Positions 18,051 to 28,064 of a stretch of DNA of 64,000 bases are shown here, in pieces (within the stretch, counting starts at the first letter, position 1; the number at the start of each line of letters is the position of its first letter). Location: the NCBI RefSeq assembly GCF_009455635.1, contig NZ_QPER01000002.1, forward strand, positions 558,001 through 622,000. Reading direction: 5' to 3'. The notes under the pieces were generated by a model, which did not search any database, was not told the DNA's origin, and worked only from the letters and a program-made list of their open reading frames with translations. Position numbers and translations under genes: made by a program. This stretch comes from Paraburkholderia agricolaris (lineage in GTDB: Bacteria > Pseudomonadota > Gammaproteobacteria > Burkholderiales > Burkholderiaceae).

Positions 18051-20387
18051 GTGGATTACTACCCTGCAAATTCGTTCTCTCCCGCTCCCAGCACGGAGCG
18101 TGGTCAGCTCAGCGCAGGCGCAATGCTCACGCTGATGCGCGATCACATCTGGGAGATCGTGGGCACAGCTGTCGTCGTGCTGGGTCTGGCGGTGGTTTAT
18201 CTGCTCATCGCAACGCCGATCTACTCAGCGGATGTTCTGTTGCGTGTCGATCCTCCCGAACCTAATGCGCTCGGACTCGCCTTGCAGAATCAGGAGAGTC
18301 TTCCTCCGCCGGCACCGGCGCCCGTGACTGAAATGGCCGTGATACGCAGCCGCGCGGTACTCGATCCGGTCATTGAGAAATTCCGCTTCGACGTGTCAGT
18401 GACGCCGCATAAGTTTCCTTTACTCGGGGATATCGCGGAGAAATTTGCCACACCGGGAGAACCGGCGGCGCCGTGGCTCGGTTTGAAGTCGTTCGCGTGG
18501 GGCGGGGAGCGCATGGAGATCGGCGCGCTCGATGTACCGCAGGATCTCGAGGAAGAGAAGCTGACGCTGGTTGCTCTTGGAAATGGCGCGTACGAGTTGC
18601 GTGGTCCGTCGGATCAGCTTCTTGTAAAGGGTGTAGTGGGTGCGCCCGTCAAGAATAACGGTGTTTCCATGCTTGTGAAGCAGTTGGACGCGCGACCGGG
18701 CACGAAGTTTGAAGTTATTCGCTGGAACGAGATCGACGCAATCAAGCGATTTGGAACACTGGTCAAGGTCGGCGACAAGGTAAAGGACTCTGGCCTTATC
18801 CAGATCGAGTACACGGACAAGAGCCGGGATAAGGCCACTGAAGTCGCCAACGCGTTGGGCGATCAGTACCTTGCTTATGCGATCGCCGCCCGGCAAGCCA
18901 ACGACACGACTACGCTGGCGTTCATTAATGGGGAACTGCCCCGTTTGCTGGCGGACCTCAGAAAGGCCGAGGATGCGTTGAAGCGTTTCCGTGGGGCTTC
19001 GCAATCCATGCAGCCGACGAGCGAAGCACAAGCGTATCTCCAGGGCGGCCTGGACATCGACAAGCAGATTGCGAGCCTGCAGATACAGCGTACGCAACTC
19101 CTGGATCGCTACACGGCGGATAGCCGCTGGGTACAGACGGCCGACCGGCAGATCGCACAGTTGCAGGACGCGAAGGCGCAATTCGACGGCCATTTCAATG
19201 GCATGCCGTCGTCCGAGCGTCAGAGTGTCGATCTGATTCGCGCGCAGAAGGTGGCGGAAACAATCTACCTAGGGATGGTGCAGAAAGCCGAGCAATTGCA
19301 GGTTCGGCGCGCAAGCACGACAGGCGGTGCACATATTGTCGACCCCGCGATCAGACCTCACCGGCCGGTCAAGCCGCAGCCCGAAATCGTGCTTGCGGGT
19401 GGCGTGATACTCGGACTCCTGTCCGGCGTCGTGCTCGTATTCATGCGCCGTCACGTGATGACCGGCGTAACCGATCCGAGGTACGTGGAAAGCCGCATGA
19501 GCGTGCCGGTCTTCGGCGAGATTCTGTTCAGTCAGCAGCAACTGCTGCTTGACCGTCACGGCGTGGGCCGCAAGGCACTCCCTGGTGTGGGAGGACGGTC
19601 CAGTCAACCGCTTGCGCGAAGTGCCGCGGATATGCAGTTTGTTGGCGGCGCCGCCGGAATGGGGGTTGCAGGATCCCGGAGTGATGACAACACCAGAGTG
19701 CTCGCCGCACGGTTTCCGAACGACATGTCGGTCGAAGCGCTTCGCGCTGTGCGTACGTCGGTGGCGCGCGACCTCGCGCACGCGCGCAATAACCTCCTAA
19801 TGGTTATCGGACCGACGCCTTCCGCGGGAAAGAGCTTTGTTGCGGCGAACCTCGCAATCCTGCACGCGGAGGTCGGCTCGCGCGTTCTCCTGATAGACGC
19901 CGATATGCGCCGGGGTCACCTCGCCTCGTTGTTCGACGGAAACAACCGTGGCGGTCTTTCGGAGGTGCTTTCGGGGCAGCTAGGTTTGCGTAATGCCTTG
20001 CGCGCAACCGGTATCGACGGTTTGACGTTCCTGTCCTGCGGCGCGCGGCCGGAGAACCCCGCCGCGTTGCTGATGAAGCCCCAGTTCAAAGAGTTGCTGT
20101 CGCGACTCACTGGCCAGTACGACATGGTGATCGTCGATACGCCACCGTTTCTCGCCGTCACCGACGCTTCCATTATCGCGAGTGAAGCAGGCTCGGCGCT
20201 GCTGGTATTGCGCTCGGGAATGCAGAGCGAGCAGGAAATTGCGGACACGGTCAAGAAGATGGCGCGCGCCGAAGGGCGCATTGCCGGTGCCGTCTTCAAC
20301 GGCATTCCGCTTCTGCGAAGCACACGGAATTACGACTACGTGACGAACTATGGCAGCGATTTCGGCGATCTCGAAGCAACGCATTGA
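18051..20387 (+). CDS. Polysaccharide co-polymerase / bacterial tyrosine kinase (Wzc-type)
   Basis: 778 residues from GTG 18051, with GGAAGGA 8-14 bases upstream. The Wzz-type N-terminal domain has its first membrane helix at about residues 36-55 (IVGTAVVVLGLAVVYLLIA), a long periplasmic region with coiled-coil character and a second helix near 445-465 ending in MRRHV. The cytoplasmic BY-kinase domain has Walker A GPTPSAGKS (587-595), Walker A' LLIDADMRRG (about 612) and Walker B MVIVDTPPF (about 691). The C-terminal tyrosine cluster is short (NYDYVTNYG). It controls chain length and export of exopolysaccharide by phosphorylation cycling. First gene of the plus-strand operon; no partner phosphatase or Wza gene is in the window. 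Confidence 0.92.
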   Translation: MDYYPANSFSPAPSTERGQLSAGAMLTLMRDHIWEIVGTAVVVLGLAVVYLLIATPIYSADVLLRVDPPEPNALGLALQNQESLPPPAPAPVTEMAVIRSRAVLDPVIEKFRFDVSVTPHKFPLLGDIAEKFATPGEPAAPWLGLKSFAWGGERMEIGALDVPQDLEEEKLTLVALGNGAYELRGPSDQLLVKGVVGAPVKNNGVSMLVKQLDARPGTKFEVIRWNEIDAIKRFGTLVKVGDKVKDSGLIQIEYTDKSRDKATEVANALGDQYLAYAIAARQANDTTTLAFINGELPRLLADLRKAEDALKRFRGASQSMQPTSEAQAYLQGGLDIDKQIASLQIQRTQLLDRYTADSRWVQTADRQIAQLQDAKAQFDGHFNGMPSSERQSVDLIRAQKVAETIYLGMVQKAEQLQVRRASTTGGAHIVDPAIRPHRPVKPQPEIVLAGGVILGLLSGVVLVFMRRHVMTGVTDPRYVESRMSVPVFGEILFSQQQLLLDRHGVGRKALPGVGGRSSQPLARSAADMQFVGGAAGMGVAGSRSDDNTRVLAARFPNDMSVEALRAVRTSVARDLAHARNNLLMVIGPTPSAGKSFVAANLAILHAEVGSRVLLIDADMRRGHLASLFDGNNRGGLSEVLSGQLGLRNALRATGIDGLTFLSCGARPENPAALLMKPQFKELLSRLTGQYDMVIVDTPPFLAVTDASIIASEAGSALLVLRSGMQSEQEIADTVKKMARAEGRIAGAVFNGIPLLRSTRNYDYVTNYGSDFGDLEATH

Positions 20388-20451
20388 TGAGGTACCGGCC
20401 GCGGGAAGCTTGCGGTCAGATGGTTTGTGGCACCGTCAAACGGAGAAGCCG

Positions 20452-21567
20452 ATGGCCTTTGCAATTAACGGAAAGTTCACTTCGCAGGCAGTCACCGGTG
20501 TTCAGCGTGTGGCGTATGAACTCACGCGGGCCATGCAGATGAGTGCAACGCCTGGGAATGAACTGGAAGTTTTCGTGCCTCGGAACGTTGTCGAGCCGGG
20601 CACGCACCTCAAGCGGAAACGGTGCTTTCCGTGGCTGCGCGGCACGCTTTGGGAGCAGATCACGCTGCCTGTCGCGGCGCGAGGAAGGACGCTTCTCAAT
20701 CTGTGCAATACCAATCCGCTTCTCAAGCGCGGGCAAATCGTCATGGTTCACGACATGGCGATCTACGATGTGCCGCAAGGCTTCTCCCGGAAGTTCCGGC
20801 TCTGGTATCGCGTTTGTTTCGGCATGCTGCGGCGAATGGAGCCGGTGCTTCTGACGGTTTCGGCATACTCGAAGATGCGGATCTGCCATCACCTGAAGGT
20901 CGATGAATCGCGTGTCACGGTTATCACGCCTGGCGCGGATCATCTGGATCGGGTCATATCGGATCCGGCCGTCATGACACGTCTGGAACTTGTGGAAGAC
21001 GCGTATTGCGTGATCGTCGGCAGCCTTGATCCACGAAAGAATCTGCAACGTGTTCTGGAAGCGATCGATAAGCTCGGGCATCTGAAAGACGTGAAGTTCG
21101 TCATTGTTGGCGGCCGCAATAAACGTATCTTCAGCAGCGAGGAAAGGGCACTGCGGACCGATTCCAGCCAGATTGTATGGGCGGGCTTCGTGTCGGATGG
21201 CGAGTTGAAGTCGTTGTATGAGAATGCCGCCTGCCTCGTTTTTCCCTCCTTGTACGAAGGATTCGGACTGCCGCCGCTCGAAGCGATGTACTGCGGCTGC
21301 CCGGTGATTGCTTCTTCGCGGACCTCGATCCCGGAAGCATGCGGCGACGCCGCCATGTACTGCGATGCGACCTCGGCGGACGATATCGCGGCGAAGATCT
21401 CCCAGATGATGGCCGATAGCGAACTGCGGCAACGTTACCGGACCAGGGGCGTGACTCATGCACGTGAGTTTCGCTGGGAACACTCGGCGCGACAGGTGCT
21501 GCAGATTCTCTACGGTCACGCCGGCGCTCCGTTGCCGGAACTGGCGCCCAGCGCGTCGGCGAGCTAG
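20452..21567 (+). CDS. Glycosyltransferase family 4
   Basis: 371 residues from ATG 20452 with CGGAGAAG directly upstream. The N-terminus [20 protein letters not shown] is typical of GT4 enzymes that start with the acceptor domain. The C-terminal half shows [38 protein letters not shown] (the EX7E-type motif) and [19 protein letters not shown]. It probably transfers mannose or a related hexose to the lipid-linked repeat unit on the cytoplasmic face. It lies 64 bp after the tyrosine-kinase stop and 3 bp before the glycosidase gene, in one operon. Confidence 0.9.
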   Translation: MAFAINGKFTSQAVTGVQRVAYELTRAMQMSATPGNELEVFVPRNVVEPGTHLKRKRCFPWLRGTLWEQITLPVAARGRTLLNLCNTNPLLKRGQIVMVHDMAIYDVPQGFSRKFRLWYRVCFGMLRRMEPVLLTVSAYSKMRICHHLKVDESRVTVITPGADHLDRVISDPAVMTRLELVEDAYCVIVGSLDPRKNLQRVLEAIDKLGHLKDVKFVIVGGRNKRIFSSEERALRTDSSQIVWAGFVSDGELKSLYENAACLVFPSLYEGFGLPPLEAMYCGCPVIASSRTSIPEACGDAAMYCDATSADDIAAKISQMMADSELRQRYRTRGVTHAREFRWEHSARQVLQILYGHAGAPLPELAPSASAS

Positions 21568-21570
21568 CCC

Positions 21571-23031
21571 ATGTTTGTGACCAGGCGAATCATGCGGGTC
21601 ACGAGCATCGCCGGCAGACGGCGGGCGTTGCGCCTACTCGCCGCGCTCGCCGCAGCGGGGACGCCCCTCGCGCGTGGCAAGACTGCGCCTTCGCTCACGC
21701 CCGGGTCGCGATCGCAGGGCCTGCGTGGCCGAAGGATGACGGAGTTGATTGGTTCGAATGGTTGGGCAGGTGCGGCCAGCGACGTTCAGATGTGGCGCGC
21801 AATGGGCATCAGTTGGGGGCGAGGCTCGGTTGGCCCGGGTCAGGCGGACGGGCCACAAGACGTCATGCGCATCGACAAGACCAGTTCGGCGTTCGACGCC
21901 GAACTGCCGCCGGCGTTGCTTGCAAATGACCGCAACGGGATCGGCTCGCTCCTGCTGCTCGGCTATACGCCGGGATGGAACGCGAGCGTACCGGGCGACG
22001 GTAATTCGGCACCAGTGGATGTGGACGCGTGGGAACGGTACGTCGAAGCCGTGGTTCGCGCCTATTCCGCGCCGCCTTATAACCTGCGCTATTTCCAGAT
22101 CTGGAATGAGGCCGCGGGCAGGTTGTCAGGCGGACTGGCCCAGGCGACTTTCTGGCATGGCCCGGATGCCGACGGCAACGTAAAGAGTTCGAAGCCCTAT
22201 GCGCGTGCCATGCAGGATTACGTCGAGCGCATCCATATCCCGGCGGCCCGCATCATCCGCAAGTATCACGCGTACGTTGTGTATGGCGGATGGCCGGACC
22301 AGGGCGGTCTCGACAACTTCAGAACATGGCTCGAATACAGGAGCCCGGTGTTGAAGGAACGGATGCTGGATTGGGTCGATTACATCGACACGCACTATCT
22401 CCCTGTCGCCGATCTGGATTCCCTGTATCAGCAATACGTGAGAAACGGTCCCGCGCGCGGCATCTGGCAAACGGAGATCGGTGACGAGTACATGAAGGAC
22501 CCGCACTATTTACCGCGCTATTTCTTCGACTTCGCCGTGTGGGCACTCGACAGAGATTGGGACCATCCGAACAAGTACCTGTCGATGATTTACCACTGGG
22601 ATGGTTACGAGCCGTTCCGTCTGACGCATCGCGGGCCGCCCAGACGGACCTACAACCCATCCGGGCGAAGCCTGGTTGTTCTGAATCAGACAGCGAACGG
22701 ATCGCTTGCAAGCTTTGCCAAGCCGTTGCAATTCGATCCGGGAGCTTCTGGAAGTGCATTGCTCTCCGGCCATGACGTCGTGATGCAGGTCAGTGCGGCG
22801 CCGGGCTGGCAAAGCGTCGCGGTGGCAGGACTCAAACCGCTTGCTTCACGCAATGCGCGGGTGGAGTTCATCGACGCGCTGAGCGGCACGGCGAGTGCTC
22901 AGGACAATGTTGCGCTGGCGTGGAACGAGCAGACCCTGAAGATCCGCTTCAAGGTGCCGGATCGAGTCAACGGGGCTGACAACAAACCGCCCAGGCATCT
23001 TGCCTATGTCGTTGTTCGTGGGGGCGCTTAA
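21571..23031 (+). CDS. Exported glycosidase of clan GH-A type (GH39-like)
   Basis: 486 residues with an N-terminal export signal containing an arginine run and a hydrophobic stretch (GRRRALRLLAALAAAG). The start is uncertain: ATG 21571 or ATG 21592. The barrel region has YFQIWNEAAGR with Glu180 as likely acid/base and IWQTEIGDEY with Glu302 as likely nucleophile, plus an intervening conserved DYIDTHYLP block. The last 110 residues look like a beta-sandwich. It lies 3 bp after a glycosyltransferase gene, inside the exopolysaccharide operon. Glycosidases in such operons usually edit or cut the nascent polymer in the periplasm. The linkage is unknown. Confidence 0.75.
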   Translation: MFVTRRIMRVTSIAGRRRALRLLAALAAAGTPLARGKTAPSLTPGSRSQGLRGRRMTELIGSNGWAGAASDVQMWRAMGISWGRGSVGPGQADGPQDVMRIDKTSSAFDAELPPALLANDRNGIGSLLLLGYTPGWNASVPGDGNSAPVDVDAWERYVEAVVRAYSAPPYNLRYFQIWNEAAGRLSGGLAQATFWHGPDADGNVKSSKPYARAMQDYVERIHIPAARIIRKYHAYVVYGGWPDQGGLDNFRTWLEYRSPVLKERMLDWVDYIDTHYLPVADLDSLYQQYVRNGPARGIWQTEIGDEYMKDPHYLPRYFFDFAVWALDRDWDHPNKYLSMIYHWDGYEPFRLTHRGPPRRTYNPSGRSLVVLNQTANGSLASFAKPLQFDPGASGSALLSGHDVVMQVSAAPGWQSVAVAGLKPLASRNARVEFIDALSGTASAQDNVALAWNEQTLKIRFKVPDRVNGADNKPPRHLAYVVVRGGA

Positions 23032-23153
23032 CTGAACCGGATCAATACAGACGATGTTCAACTCGTGCGAATTTGAGTACTTGCAGCATGCATCGGTCGT
23101 TTCACGGTCGTCGAATTTCGGCTGATCGAACCTCTGGATAGCGTCGACATATC

Positions 23154-24164
23154 ATGAACCATGTCACTGTCGTGATCTGCAACTACAACTACGAGAACTA
23201 TCTCGCCACGGCGATCGAGTCGGCGCTCGGGCAGGACTATCCGGCGACGCGCGTCATAGTGATCGACGATGGTTCGACCGACGGGTCGCGCGCGATCATC
23301 GAGACGTTTGGGACGCGGATCTCTTCGATACTCAAGGAAAACGGCGGCCAGGTGTCCGCTTACAACCACGCGATCCAGGTGCTCGAAACGGACTATGTGA
23401 TTTTCCTCGACTCCGATGACGTGCTGTATCCGGGCGCGGTTTCTGAAGTGATGCGGATCTTTGCGACCGGCGATTGGGTCAAGGTGCAGTTTCGTCTGGA
23501 CGTCATGGACGGCACGGGCGCGTCGACCGGCGCCTATGTACCTCACGTCGATCCGCCCGCCGATTGCGGGAAGTTACTGCTGGGCGGCTGGCTGTATCCG
23601 TCGCCGCCGGCATCCGGTAACGCATACAGCGTGAGCGCGCTCAGACGCATTTTTCCGGTTCCTGAGGCGGGCATCAATCGCTACGGTGCGGACTTTTACG
23701 CAATCTACGGTGTAGCGCTGGTAGGTCGTGTCGCCGCGGTACGAAAGTCGTTGGGGGGGTATCGCGTGCACAACGCGGGCGGCGCGACGGTGTCGTTCGC
23801 CAACTCGGAGCAGCTCAACAAAGCGCCGGAAGCCGTCAACCTGAGATGGGCAATATTGCGGGATATCGCAAGGGCCCGGCTCCAGGTGGAGCTTGCACCG
23901 ACATTTCACGACTTTGCACTCGAGAAGACGCGCTTCTGCTCAAGCGTCTATCGGGCGACGCTGCAAACGCGGTGGCGTTGGATGTTGCGGGATTCGGGTC
24001 ACTATTTCCACACCATCGTCGCGAATCCCTTCTGGAGTCTCAAGAAGAAACTCGGCACGCTTGTTCTGTCAAGCCTGTGTCTCGTCCCTTACTCGCCGCT
24101 TTCTGACTTCGTGGTGCGGTATATCGCCAACCCGCTTGCCCGTCGTCGCGCGGTGGGGCGTTGA
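23154..24164 (+). CDS. Glycosyltransferase family 2
   Basis: 336 residues. GT-A fold signatures at the N-terminus: VTVVICNYNYENYLATAIES, VIVIDDGSTDGSRAIIE and the metal-binding DxD-type FLDSDDVLYPGAV. The C-terminal 100 residues contain a hydrophobic hairpin (LVLSSLCLVPYSPLSDFVV) that may sit at the membrane. It adds one sugar from a nucleotide donor to the repeat unit. It lies 122 bp after the glycosidase and upstream of the flippase. Confidence 0.9.
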   Translation: MNHVTVVICNYNYENYLATAIESALGQDYPATRVIVIDDGSTDGSRAIIETFGTRISSILKENGGQVSAYNHAIQVLETDYVIFLDSDDVLYPGAVSEVMRIFATGDWVKVQFRLDVMDGTGASTGAYVPHVDPPADCGKLLLGGWLYPSPPASGNAYSVSALRRIFPVPEAGINRYGADFYAIYGVALVGRVAAVRKSLGGYRVHNAGGATVSFANSEQLNKAPEAVNLRWAILRDIARARLQVELAPTFHDFALEKTRFCSSVYRATLQTRWRWMLRDSGHYFHTIVANPFWSLKKKLGTLVLSSLCLVPYSPLSDFVVRYIANPLARRRAVGR

Positions 24165-24193
24165 AGTCCGGAAACGCCAGCACGGAGAACGGC

Positions 24194-25510
24194 ATGGATA
24201 GACGAAAGAGCGTTCGGATTATCGGGTTTGTCTACGGCGGCTATCTGATGAGGTACGTGTACCTCATCATCGTGGTGCCGTTCTACGGAAGGATGCTCGG
24301 CGTGGCCGGCTACGGCCGGGTACTGGCGTCGATGTCGTTGATGAACGTGATATGGATGCTCGTCAATTACGGTTTTAGCCCGGTCGGCATGCGTGACGTG
24401 TCGAAAGCGCAATCGAATGAAGAATGCAACGACATCTTCTCATTGCATGTGAGCGCCCGTATTGTGCATGGCGTGGTTGGGGGGAGCATCGGCCTGATTG
24501 CCACGATGTGTTCACCCATCCTGTCCGAGCGTCCTCTGATCGGTGTACTGGCTACGCTGCTGGGGATCGTGTCGGGGATGAATCTCGGTTGGCTGTTTCA
24601 GGGGCGTCATCAGTTTCGAACGCCGATCATTATCGAAGTGTTCGGCTTTCTCCTGAGCCTTGTGCTGGTTTTGAACTTCGTAAAAGGACCCGATGACGCG
24701 GTGTGGGTGCTGGCAAGCCTACTGATTGCCGGTGTAGCGTCCACGATCGTTTCCTACGGTTTGACGATCTACCAGCTGGGCTGGCCGCGTATCAGGCTGG
24801 CAGGCATCGTTCCCCTCGTGCGCAACTCGACGATGCTGTTTCTTTACTCGTCCGGGTCGGTCGTATTCACGGCGTCGTCCACCTACCTGTTGACGCTGTT
24901 GTCCACGCCTGATCAGGTCGGCTATTTCGGCGCGGCGGAACGCTTTGCGACGATCGCGCTCGCGCTGATGGGGCCGGCCGCGCAGGTGTTCATTCCCACC
25001 ATCACGCGGCAGCTCGCACAGGGCGACATGCAAGGCGCGCATGAAACGACCCGGCGCGGCGCGACCTTGCTGATGGGATACGGATTGCTGATCTTCTGCG
25101 GCGCGCTAGCGTTGTCGCCCTTTGTGCTGCCTTTGATTCTTGGCGCCTCCTTTGAACCCAGCGCGCACGTTCTGCAGATCTTTGCGTGGATGTTCCCATT
25201 CGCTGCCTTTAACGAGTTCGTGGCGGGCTATGTGTTCGTGCCGCGCAGGAAGGATCGTCTGCTTGCCGGCGTGGGCATTGCGTCGGGATTGATCAATCTG
25301 GTTGCGGCGCTCATTCTTGCGCCCCGATACGGTGCCACTGGTATCGCACTCGCCCGCGTGATCGGCGAGGCGATGCTATCGGTCATGTTGATGGTGGTGG
25401 TCATTCGCCTCGAGCTGGTTGGGCTCGTACCGGGAGGCGAGCGGGCGTTGGGCATGGTTCGGGTTGCGTGCGGTTTTCGACCGCAGACGCGTGCAGCAAA
25501 GGACGAGTGA
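24194..25510 (+). CDS. Wzx-type polysaccharide flippase
   Basis: 438 residues from ATG 24194 with CGGAGAAC upstream; a TTG at 24161 overlapping the preceding stop is a weaker start. About 12 to 14 hydrophobic helices. The N-terminal VPFYGRMLGVAGYGRVLASMS and the mid-protein YSSGSVVFTASSTYLLTLLS, followed by VGYFGAAERFATIALALMGP, are typical of the oligosaccharide flippase (MOP/PST) family. It moves the lipid-linked repeat unit to the periplasm for Wzy polymerisation. Same operon as the flanking glycosyltransferases. Confidence 0.9.
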   Translation: MDRRKSVRIIGFVYGGYLMRYVYLIIVVPFYGRMLGVAGYGRVLASMSLMNVIWMLVNYGFSPVGMRDVSKAQSNEECNDIFSLHVSARIVHGVVGGSIGLIATMCSPILSERPLIGVLATLLGIVSGMNLGWLFQGRHQFRTPIIIEVFGFLLSLVLVLNFVKGPDDAVWVLASLLIAGVASTIVSYGLTIYQLGWPRIRLAGIVPLVRNSTMLFLYSSGSVVFTASSTYLLTLLSTPDQVGYFGAAERFATIALALMGPAAQVFIPTITRQLAQGDMQGAHETTRRGATLLMGYGLLIFCGALALSPFVLPLILGASFEPSAHVLQIFAWMFPFAAFNEFVAGYVFVPRRKDRLLAGVGIASGLINLVAALILAPRYGATGIALARVIGEAMLSVMLMVVVIRLELVGLVPGGERALGMVRVACGFRPQTRAAKDE

Positions 25511-25563
25511 AGCCGGTGGTGGAAAAAGGAAAGAGGTCAGTCGCATTCTCACGGGAGGTTGAA

Positions 25564-26757
25564 GTGAAAGTCGCTATTGTTCACGATTGGTTGGTGGTTT
25601 CGGGCGGCGCGGAAAAGGTGCTGAAGAACATCATCGAGTGCTTCCCGAAAGCGGATATCTTTTCGGTTGTCGATTTTCTGGAGGACCGCGACTGCGTGAA
25701 GGGGAAATCCGTCAAGACCTCCTTCATTCAGAGGATGCCTTTGGCGCGCAAACGCTATCGTGCGTACCTGCCATTGATGCCGATCGCGATCGAGCAGATT
25801 GACCTGTCTGGCTATGATCTTGTCATTTCCAGTTCGCACGCGGTGGCGAAGGGTGTGCTGACCGGACCGAACCAGGTTCACGTCAGTTACGTACATTCCC
25901 CCATTCGCTATGCGTGGGACCTGCAGCACCAGTATCTCAACGAGTCTCATCTGAACACCGGTATCAAATCCATCATGGCGCGCGTGCTGCTTCACTACAT
26001 CCGTGGATGGGATTCGCGCTCGGCCAATGGCGTGGATCATCTGCTGGCGAATTCGCATTTCATCGCCCGGCGGATCAAGAAAACTTACCAGCGTGAAGCA
26101 ACCGTCATTTACCCGCCGGTCGATCTGGCGAACATGAAGATATGTACGCAGAAGGACGACTTCTACGTGACGGCCTCGCGCATGGTGCCGTATAAACGCA
26201 TCGATCTGATCGTGCGGGCGTTTTCACAGACGCCTGAGCGCCGCCTTGTAGTGATTGGCGACGGCCCCGAGATGAAGAAGATCAGGGCAGTGGCCGGCGA
26301 GAACGTCACGATCCTGGGTCATCAACCGTTCGATACGCTGGTCGATCATTTACGGCGCGCGCGTGCGTTCGTGTTTGCAGCAGAAGAAGACTTCGGTATT
26401 TCGGTGGTGGAGGCGCAGGCATGCGGAACGCCGGTTATCGCATTCGGCAGAGGCGGTGCGCTCGAATCTGTTATCGGTCTGCCGCTTGAGCGGCCCACGG
26501 GCGTGTTCTTTGGCGAACAGACGCCAGAGTCGTTGCTGGCCGCGGTAGGCCGGTTTGAGCGCAACGCCGGCCTGTTCGATCCGCGGGCATGCCGTAGAAA
26601 CGCTGAGCGTTTTTCGTCGGAGAACTTCAAGACGGCGCTAACCAGCTTTATCGACTCACGGCTCCCATACGGAGGCCTCGAACACTTCCTGCCGTATCCG
26701 GTCGCGAGCCAGCAACTGCCTGTCAATCAGCGCCAGCATGCTGATGTCGTGTCGTGA
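25564..26757 (+). CDS. Glycosyltransferase family 4 (WbaZ-like mannosyltransferase type)
   Basis: 397 residues from GTG 25564, chosen because GGGAGG ends 6 bases upstream and because the family begins K-V-A-I-V-H-D-W; a frame back to 25468 overlaps wzx. Motifs: HDWLVVSGGAEKVLKNI, VSYVHSPIRYAWDLQHQYL, ASRMVPYKRIDLIVRAF, EEDFGISVVEAQACGTPVIA. The HSPxRYAWD motif is characteristic of the WbaZ-like branch, which often transfers mannose. ManC in the same cluster supports GDP-mannose as donor, as inference. Last plus-strand gene before the opposite-strand polymerase. Confidence 0.9.
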   Translation: MKVAIVHDWLVVSGGAEKVLKNIIECFPKADIFSVVDFLEDRDCVKGKSVKTSFIQRMPLARKRYRAYLPLMPIAIEQIDLSGYDLVISSSHAVAKGVLTGPNQVHVSYVHSPIRYAWDLQHQYLNESHLNTGIKSIMARVLLHYIRGWDSRSANGVDHLLANSHFIARRIKKTYQREATVIYPPVDLANMKICTQKDDFYVTASRMVPYKRIDLIVRAFSQTPERRLVVIGDGPEMKKIRAVAGENVTILGHQPFDTLVDHLRRARAFVFAAEEDFGISVVEAQACGTPVIAFGRGGALESVIGLPLERPTGVFFGEQTPESLLAAVGRFERNAGLFDPRACRRNAERFSSENFKTALTSFIDSRLPYGGLEHFLPYPVASQQLPVNQRQHADVVS

Positions 26758-26816
26758 GTGTGAATGTCTGCGCCGGCGAATCTGATCAAGGACTGTTCGC
26801 CGACGCCCGCTAGCAA

Positions 26817-28064
26817 TCAGAGCAGCGCGTGCTCTTTTGCCTTCTGTTGAAGATGGTCGATCGCGGCGTTGTTGACCGATCGCGCGGCCAGCAGCAGGGA
26901 AATGACGAGCGCAAGGATCAGCACATTCGATGGCGAAACCAGACGATGTTCGGTCGCGGCCATGACAAGCAGGCAAACAGATGAAATCTCAACGAACCTG
27001 AAGGCGGCGAAGTTCTGTCCGCCGCCAAATAGCGCAGCGGCGGCCGCGCCGTGTTTACACCACTCAATCAGTCTCCAGTAGAAGCCCAACATCAGGGCAA
27101 GCCCAACTACGCCGAGCTCCGCAAGAATGTTCAGGTAAGAGTTGTGAGCGTGCGAGTCGCTATGCTCGATGATCTTGTCTGACGCGATACCCAGCAGATG
27201 AAAATAATTCGTCACGCTGCCGATATGGTCGTCAAACGAGCCGAAACCTATCCCTACGATCGGGCTCTGCTCGAAGTACGTCAGCGCTCGCGGCCATAGC
27301 CATTCATAGCGAATGTCCAGATTGGCGACCTTGGCATCCTGATTCTCGATCGTGAAGGTATAGCCCATATAGTCGACCCGCGGGTCCATATGGTAGATCG
27401 CCATCCCAATGGAGCCCGCGATAAGGCCGGCGATCAGCGTTGCCAGCATCCAGCGCTTGCGGCCGAAATAGAGGTAGGGAAGAACGACAAGAACACCCAG
27501 CAACGAACCTCGGCTATAGGTGGAGAACAGCATCAGTGCATTGGCGGCCAGCAGGGCTAGCAGCAGTTTGCTGCGCCTGTGCAGATAGCACGCGATGCCG
27601 AGGCACAACAGCATGGCGAAGAAGCCCCCAGCCGCGTTGCGCGCAATGAAGTAGCTGCCAAAACTGTTGTCGGGACTCGCAAAGATGCTGAGTAGGCCGT
27701 TGTGAACGATGTAGTAAGCGTAAGGCGGCAGATTGATCATCACGGCGAACACGAAGAATGTGCGAAGAACTTTATTCAGATCCCAGCGGTGCGTATACAG
27801 GCAACCGGCAAAAATGGGTGCATACGAAATGAAGAAATTACCGTCGCGCCGATAGAAATCGAATTCCAGAAATGACCTGGGATCGTAGAGCAGGGTAGAG
27901 ACGATGACCAGAAGCGTGAAAGCGGTAAGCGGCGTCATGAACGCGGGGTAGCTGCGTCCAAAAAAACGCCACGGACAAAAGGCGAGCGGCACCAACCCAA
28001 CCGCACTCACGGGGACCAGATTGGTGACTGTCAGGAATAGTGCGAGTAACGATATGTAAGCCAT
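26817..28064 (-). CDS. Wzy-type polymerase / O-antigen ligase family membrane protein
   Basis: 415 residues with about ten membrane helices. The large periplasmic loop contains the family's DSHAHNSYLNILAELGVVG motif, and an arginine-bearing segment (FSTYSRGSLLGVLVVLPYLY) matches the conserved R-G pair of the Wzy_C domain. It would polymerise flipped repeat units in the periplasm. Unusually for the cluster it is encoded on the minus strand, between glycosyltransferase and manC genes, and therefore needs its own promoter in 28065-28596. The 3' ends of it and the GT4 gene converge, 59 bp apart. Confidence 0.87.
   Translation of the reverse strand: MAYISLLALFLTVTNLVPVSAVGLVPLAFCPWRFFGRSYPAFMTPLTAFTLLVIVSTLLYDPRSFLEFDFYRRDGNFFISYAPIFAGCLYTHRWDLNKVLRTFFVFAVMINLPPYAYYIVHNGLLSIFASPDNSFGSYFIARNAAGGFFAMLLCLGIACYLHRRSKLLLALLAANALMLFSTYSRGSLLGVLVVLPYLYFGRKRWMLATLIAGLIAGSIGMAIYHMDPRVDYMGYTFTIENQDAKVANLDIRYEWLWPRALTYFEQSPIVGIGFGSFDDHIGSVTNYFHLLGIASDKIIEHSDSHAHNSYLNILAELGVVGLALMLGFYWRLIEWCKHGAAAAALFGGGQNFAAFRFVEISSVCLLVMAATEHRLVSPSNVLILALVISLLLAARSVNNAAIDHLQQKAKEHALL

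Noticed and set aside
20416..21519. Minus-strand open frame of 367 codons
   Set aside because: Antisense to the GT4 gene at 20452, which has clear family motifs and a ribosome site.
26774..26802. Terminator between the GT4 and wzy-like genes (CGGCGAA/TTCGCCG)
   Set aside because: Only a 7-bp stem with a 15-base loop and no T-run on either strand; too weak to list.
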